Shown in pieces: positions 5,515 through 9,355 of a stretch of DNA of 9,355 nucleotides; positions within the stretch are counted from its first letter, which is position 1; the number at the start of each line of letters is the position of its first letter. The stretch lies in contig JAQBVH010000081.1 in NCBI GenBank assembly GCA_027623615.1, forward strand, positions 1 to 9,355. The letters run 5' to 3'. The position numbers and the translations under genes are program-made. The DNA comes from Planctomycetota bacterium. GTDB taxonomy: Bacteria > Planctomycetota > UBA1135 > GCA-002686595. The notes below the pieces were generated by a model. That model had not been told where the DNA came from. It made no database searches and saw only the letters and a program-made list of their open reading frames with translations.

Positions 5515-7857
5515 CTACTTGCCGATCAGGGCGATGACTTCCCGCGCCATGAGCGCGCGCGTGAAGTGGGCCCCCACACTCGTGCCCCGGCCGAGCCTCA
5601 GGGGCGTGAGGGGCAGCACCTGCAGCGCCTCGGGGAGCCTGTCGCGCCTGGCGCTGCCGCGTTCGCGGAAGCCGCGGCCGGCGTCATCACCTTGGTTCAC
5701 GGCGAACACATCCGCGTTCCAGGCCGAGGTCGGCACGCTGAGCGGGGCGAGGGGCGTGCCGCTCACGGCACCCGCGCCGGTGGCGGCGATCGCGAGCACG
5801 GCGAACTCTGCGTCGTCCCCCGCCGCGTCGACCGTCAGCTCGAGGTCGAACTCGAGCGCGATCAGCTGACGCGTCTCGTCCGCTTCGAGGGGCTGCCACC
5901 ACATCTTGCGCCCATCCCAGCGCTTGCCGGCCCGCGCGTCGACCAGGGACCAGTCCTCGCCGATCGGTTGGGCCTCCGCGCCACGGCCTTGCCCGTTCGA
6001 GTCGCGCAGGTCCCAGGTGCTCTCCTGTTCGAACCCGTCGGCGTACACCAGGCGCACGACGCCGCTGGCGGGGAAGGAGTCCTCGGGGTGCGGCTGGAAG
6101 CCGACTCCCGTCGTCACGATCCCGAGCCGCAGCGCTTCACCGAAGGGGAGCTCGAGGCGCCCCCGTGCGCCGACCGCCACCACCAACGCGTTGTCCCCGT
6201 CCGGCGCGGCGAGCTGGAAGCGGCTGCCGTTCGCCAGGAGCAGCTCCCGCGCGCGGTCACCCTCGAAGAGGAACTTCTCGTCCCGCCCCGACGACTCCTC
6301 GGCGATCCAGCTCCACCCGCGGTCCGCCGTGTCGCCGCCGTCGAGGACGCGCCCGTCGACCATCCAGCGCACGATGCCGGGTCCGCCGTCGAGGAGCACC
6401 GCGACCTGGTGCGCTGCGCCGGGAGCCAGCGCATCCGGTTGGCTGCGGATCACGCGGGTCCCACCTTCTCCGTGGAGCTCGAGCACGAGCTCCAGCTCCT
6501 CGCCCAAGCGCAGCGTGAGTCCGCGCCCCCCCACGGTCGCGTCGGCGATCATCATCGGCAACCGGCCGTCGCCGGGCGGCTCGACCAGACCCACGAAGCT
6601 CCAGCTCGTCGGAGGCAGCTTGGGAGGCATCACTCGCCCGCCCGCCTTGCCGGAGCCGATCCAGCCGCGCGTCCCCTGCAAGTCCGCGGGCAGGCCGTCG
6701 AACAGCGCCTGCAGGAAGCCCGGCGCGATCCGATGGCAGCGCGCGGCGTGCTTCTCGGTGGCCAGCACGAATGCGGCGTCCCCGTCGAGGATCAGGTCCG
6801 GGTAGCTGATGCGCACCTGCGGATCCCGGTCGTAGAGCAGGATCTCCGCCGGCCCGAAGCGTAGGGAGCCGTCGCGCCAGACTCCGCCGCGCACCCAGGC
6901 TGGGTTGCGGGTCCCGGGCGCCCAATCGGTCGCGCCGTTCTCGTGGCACCAGAGCAGGTAGCGATTGCCACCGAGGTGCCACAGCCGCGGACACGCGCGT
7001 GGGTGACGGATCGGCACGCCGTGTTCGTCCTCGAGAGGGCGCGGCGTCGACCAGGTCCGCGCGCCGTCACTCGAGGTCGCGAGCAGCATGTGCCCTGCGA
7101 CCGTGCGCAGGACCGTCGCCAGCGAACCGTCCGGCAGGATGGCGAGGTCCGGCTCGGAGTTGATGGGCCCCGCGCCGCGAACGCCGACGTCCCCGTCGGG
7201 TCGCAGCGTCCAGCTCGCGCTCGCGGGGTCGACGATGGTGAGCAGGTCGTCCGAGCGCAGGAACCAGGCCTCGGTCTCGTCGACCAGGTACTTGCCGATC
7301 TTCGTGAAGGGCAGCAGCACCGCACCAGCTTGGACCTGCGCCTGGCTCACGCCCCACTGCATGCGCACCTTGCCGCCGAAGTCGTTCTCCCGGTCGATCT
7401 TCGTGGTCCGCAGCGGAAGCGGATGCCGCTCGGACCAGGTGCGGCCGTCGTCGTCCGACCAGCGCATCACGATCGAACCCAGTAGGTCCGCGCGCCGATC
7501 GGTGATGTCCGTGTCGTTGTAGATGTAGAAGACGAACACCCGGCCCGAGGGCGCGACCAGGGGCTGGGCCCAGGAGGCCTCGGGGCCGTGCGCCGGCTCG
7601 ATGGAGGCGGGTGCGGACCAGGTCCTGCCCTGGTCCTCGCTCCGCAGGCTGACCACGTGCTGGCCGCGGGTTCCCTCGACGCCCCGGCCCGTGGTCAGGA
7701 CGACGAGCCAGCTTCCGTCCGCGAGCGTGCGCGCCAGGGGCTGGTCGGCGTAGCCGCTGTCGACCAGCACCGTTCCCTGCTGCAGGTCGCGCCAGTCCCC
7801 GTCCTGACCAGCGTGGCCCGTCGACGTGAGCAGGGCCGCGAGGAGTAGTGGACGCAT
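5515..7857 (-). CDS. Secreted BNR/Asp-box (sialidase-fold) protein with C-terminal beta domains
   Basis: About 780 residues. A short signal peptide (MRPLLLAALLTSTGHAG) leads to a beta-propeller of the sialidase/BNR type. Two canonical Asp boxes (SxDxGxTW) are at 73-80 (SEDQGRTW) and 134-141 (SDDDGRTW), and a variant one is at 262-269 (SSDGARTW). Other propeller features are ARTLADGSW (42-50), EPDLAILPDGS (235-245) and SYPDLILDGDAAFV (351-364). After about residue 395 the protein changes to beta-rich sequence that looks like a concanavalin/LamG-type region (about 415-545) and a last unassigned domain with many Trp. The family includes exo-sialidases and many glycan-binding or hydrolysing proteins of unproven activity, so catalysis is not claimed. 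A GTG lies two codons upstream (7863), but the ATG gives the better signal peptide. The start is 43 nt after the coiled-coil gene, so it is likely the last gene of the sigma-factor operon. Confidence 0.8.
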   Translation of the reverse strand: MRPLLLAALLTSTGHAGQDGDWRDLQQGTVLVDSGYADQPLARTLADGSWLVVLTTGRGVEGTRGQHVVSLRSEDQGRTWSAPASIEPAHGPEASWAQPLVAPSGRVFVFYIYNDTDITDRRADLLGSIVMRWSDDDGRTWSERHPLPLRTTKIDRENDFGGKVRMQWGVSQAQVQAGAVLLPFTKIGKYLVDETEAWFLRSDDLLTIVDPASASWTLRPDGDVGVRGAGPINSEPDLAILPDGSLATVLRTVAGHMLLATSSDGARTWSTPRPLEDEHGVPIRHPRACPRLWHLGGNRYLLWCHENGATDWAPGTRNPAWVRGGVWRDGSLRFGPAEILLYDRDPQVRISYPDLILDGDAAFVLATEKHAARCHRIAPGFLQALFDGLPADLQGTRGWIGSGKAGGRVMPPKLPPTSWSFVGLVEPPGDGRLPMMIADATVGGRGLTLRLGEELELVLELHGEGGTRVIRSQPDALAPGAAHQVAVLLDGGPGIVRWMVDGRVLDGGDTADRGWSWIAEESSGRDEKFLFEGDRARELLLANGSRFQLAAPDGDNALVVAVGARGRLELPFGEALRLGIVTTGVGFQPHPEDSFPASGVVRLVYADGFEQESTWDLRDSNGQGRGAEAQPIGEDWSLVDARAGKRWDGRKMWWQPLEADETRQLIALEFDLELTVDAAGDDAEFAVLAIAATGAGAVSGTPLAPLSVPTSAWNADVFAVNQGDDAGRGFRERGSARRDRLPEALQVLPLTPLRLGRGTSVGAHFTRALMAREVIALIGK

Positions 7858-7900
7858 GCCCACAGGTTGTGCTCACGGCCCACCCAGCGCAACGCCCCGG

Positions 7901-8833
7901 CTACTTGCCCTTCTCGGTCGGCTTGGCGAGGGTCTCCAGGCGGGCGAGTTCGAGCTCGGCCAGGCGCAGCTCGCTCCGGGCGAGCTTGAGCTCGAGCTCG
8001 AGGGCGCGCTGCTCGCCGTAGGCGAAGCCGCTCTCCTCGAGCCGCCGGGTCACCTCGAGCTTCTCGGCCAACCCCTCGATCGCGAGCATGCGCTGACGCA
8101 CCGCGCGGCGTGCCGTAGAGCGGCGCTGCAGCAGCGCGACCTCGTCGGCGTCGAGCTCACCCTTCACGAACTTGCTCCGGATGCCGAGCTGCTCCTCGAT
8201 GGCCGTCAGGTCCCCGCGCACCATCTCGATGCGCGCCGTCTCGCCTGCCAGCTCCCGTCGGTTGATGATGCCCGACTCGGCCAGCTGGCGGCTGCGCGCG
8301 TAACGCTCGGCGATCTTGGCGAGGCGCACCTTGGCCAGCTCGATGCGCACCACGAGCCGCTTCGCGACGAGGTCGTCCTCGCCGACCAGGGGCGCGGAGA
8401 GCGCGGTGTTGGGCTCCACCCCGGTGACCTGCACCTCGCGCAGGTCGAACTCGATCAGGGAGAGGTCCATGCGCCGCGCGGCGACGCGCTCCTCGTCCTC
8501 GGACACCTCGCCCGAGCTGACGAGCCCGGTCTCGACGAGCTGCAGCGTGCGCGCCAGCGTGGTTTGAGCGTGCTCGACGCGCAGCTGCGCCATCTCGACC
8601 TCGATCTGGAGCTTCTCGATCAGGTGCCGCTTGCGCTCCTCGTCCTGGGCGTGCTCCGCGGCAATCACGGCCCCGGCGCCGCCGAGCACACAGAGCAGGA
8701 CGAGCACCCCGGTCCGGATGGCGCGCACGGGCACGCTGGGGATCGGGCGCGCGAAGCGTCCCTGGCGCCGGGATGCGGTACGCAGTTGCCATTCGAGGCG
8801 CTCGACGAATTCGGGATCGGGATTGGTGGTCAT
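7901..8833 (-). CDS. Single-pass membrane coiled-coil protein, candidate anti-sigma partner
   Basis: A 310-residue protein with no family I recognise. Residues 1-40 are polar and basic (EFVERLEWQLRTASRR at 8-23) and probably cytoplasmic. One membrane helix lies at about 41-59 (TGVLVLLCVLGGAGAVIAA), and the remaining 250 residues are almost all charged helix of coiled-coil type, likely outside the membrane. That helical part holds three similar units beginning LQLVETGLVSSGEV (97), SRQLAESGIINRREL (181) and TRRLEESGFAYGEQR (262), each followed by a helix rich in E, R and L. The repeats recall alpha-hairpin elements of TolC/HlyD-like proteins. The ATG overlaps the sigma-factor stop as ATGA, and GGAG lies 5 nt upstream (8842-8839). 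A membrane protein fused by overlap to an ECF sigma gene is usually its anti-sigma factor or sensor; that role is inferred from position, since no zinc-finger anti-sigma motif is present. Confidence 0.8.
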   Translation of the reverse strand: MTTNPDPEFVERLEWQLRTASRRQGRFARPIPSVPVRAIRTGVLVLLCVLGGAGAVIAAEHAQDEERKRHLIEKLQIEVEMAQLRVEHAQTTLARTLQLVETGLVSSGEVSEDEERVAARRMDLSLIEFDLREVQVTGVEPNTALSAPLVGEDDLVAKRLVVRIELAKVRLAKIAERYARSRQLAESGIINRRELAGETARIEMVRGDLTAIEEQLGIRSKFVKGELDADEVALLQRRSTARRAVRQRMLAIEGLAEKLEVTRRLEESGFAYGEQRALELELKLARSELRLAELELARLETLAKPTEKGK

Positions 8834-9327
8834 GGCATCTCCAGTCGGCCCACGTGGGGGGCCAGGTGTCGCTTCAACAAGTTGCGGGCGCGGTGCAGTC
8901 GGCCCTCGACGGCGCGTTCGGAGAGGCCGAGTCGGTCGGCGAGCTGCGCGAGGCTCTCGCCCTCGAGGTGATGGGCTTCGACCAGCCGCGCCTGGCCCGC
9001 GCGTAGCCGCGCGAGGCCCCAGTGCAGGAGCGCAGCCGCGTCGGGCGTGTCCGGCGCGAAGTCCTCCCGGGCCAGGTCGAGCACCACGACCGAGCTCGCG
9101 GGCCGGACGCGACGGAAGTGATTGCGCAGGAGGTTCGCCGCGACGGTCGTCAACCAGGCGCGCGCATCCCTCGGGACGCCGCGTCGCCAGCTGCGCAGGG
9201 TGCGCAGCCAGACCTCCTGCACCACGTCCTCCGCCAGCTCCCGGTCACCGCCCACGCGCCGGGCGACCCAGCGGAAGAGCGGGCCGACCTCGTCGCGGTA
9301 GACGGTCAGGAGCGGGGGATCAGGCAT
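8830..9327 (-). CDS. ECF-family RNA polymerase sigma factor
   Basis: A 165-residue sigma-70 family protein of the extracytoplasmic-function group, which directs RNA polymerase to a small set of promoters. Region 2 spans about residues 8-75: YRDEVGPLFRWVARRVGG, AEDVVQEVWLRTLRSW (32-47, the helix that melts the -10 element) and ARAWLTTVAANLLRNHFRR (55-73). Region 4 is at about 100-155, with a helix-turn-helix in ESLAQLADRLGLSERAVEGR (124-143) followed by LHRARNLLKRHL. Regions 2 and 4 only, and this length, are normal for the group. The sequence between them (76-98) is short and ordinary. The stop overlaps the start of the membrane coiled-coil gene by 4 nt, so the two are co-translated. The upstream DNA is cut by the window, and a run of ten C lies 3 nt before the ATG. 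No Shine-Dalgarno is seen. Confidence 0.92.
   Translation of the reverse strand: MPDPPLLTVYRDEVGPLFRWVARRVGGDRELAEDVVQEVWLRTLRSWRRGVPRDARAWLTTVAANLLRNHFRRVRPASSVVVLDLAREDFAPDTPDAAALLHWGLARLRAGQARLVEAHHLEGESLAQLADRLGLSERAVEGRLHRARNLLKRHLAPHVGRLEMP
8839..8842 (-). promoter_or_regulatory. Shine-Dalgarno (GGAG) of the membrane coiled-coil gene
   Basis: GGAG in the final codons of the sigma-factor gene, 5 nt before the ATG that overlaps the sigma-factor stop. It supports the start chosen for the membrane protein. Confidence 0.6.
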
Positions 9328-9330
9328 GGC

Positions 9331-9340
9331 GGGGGGGGGG
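9331..9340. repeat. Homopolymer run of ten G (C on the sigma-factor strand)
   Basis: Ten identical bases lie 3 nt upstream of the sigma-factor ATG. Such runs slip during replication and also during sequencing, so the true length may vary. Confidence 0.7.
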
Positions 9341-9355
9341 ACCCACCAGGGTCGC

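Noticed and set aside
5566..6864. Long plus-strand open frames antisense to the sialidase-like gene
   Set aside because: They are low-complexity R/P/A/H-rich translations with no motif, opposite a gene with Asp boxes and a signal peptide.

Overview
The window is about 9.4 kb of very GC-rich, densely coding bacterial DNA. Long open frames run antisense to nearly every gene, which is a by-product of the base composition. The mix of genes suggests a Planctomycetota-like or similar high-GC environmental bacterium: an ECF sigma factor with a membrane coiled-coil partner, a secreted BNR/sialidase-fold protein, sugar-acid catabolism enzymes, secreted thioredoxin-fold proteins and EF-hand proteins. 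The assignment rests on gene content only. No rRNA, tRNA, CRISPR array or insertion sequence is visible.

Layout. (1) Positions 2-1900, minus strand: an extended-SDR NAD-dependent epimerase/dehydratase, then a UxaA/altronate dehydratase-type hydrolase cut by the left edge. They abut as TAGATG and look like a sugar-acid operon. (2) Positions 1987-2991, plus strand: an exported thioredoxin-fold protein without its CxxC motif, divergent from operon 1 and ending in a strong hairpin. (3) Positions 3014-3122: a repeat- and hairpin-rich spacer between convergent genes. (4) Positions 3123-5387, minus strand: a fuconolactonase-type amidohydrolase and, 3 nt downstream, an exported EF-hand/deiodinase-like protein. 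(5) Positions 5388-5514: tandem hairpins and a probable promoter. (6) Positions 5515-9327, minus strand: ECF sigma factor, membrane-anchored coiled-coil protein and secreted sialidase-like protein, probably one operon.

The main discovery is in region 4. A naive annotation would give two genes: an EF-hand protein of 222 codons that stops at a TGA (3882-3884), and a headless deiodinase-like fragment. They are one 476-codon reading frame. The TGA sits exactly at the selenocysteine position of the iodothyronine deiodinase signature (FGSYT-U-PPF, followed 26 residues later by YIKEAH). Thirteen nt after it is a perfect 8-bp stem with a GGUC apical loop, in the position and form of a bacterial SECIS element. 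The product is a 475-residue exported selenoprotein with Sec at residue 223 and nine EF-hand-type calcium loops, five before and four after the thioredoxin/deiodinase fold.

How the genes may work together: operon 1 and the lactonase point to breakdown of sugar acids such as uronates, fuconate or related aldonates. The sigma-factor operon looks like regulated deployment of a secreted glycan-related protein. The selenoprotein is co-transcribed with the lactonase, but nothing in the sequence shows what it reduces. Genes that begin a transcription unit tend to have a -10-like hexamer very close to the ATG and no Shine-Dalgarno sequence, while two of the operon-internal genes have clear ones.
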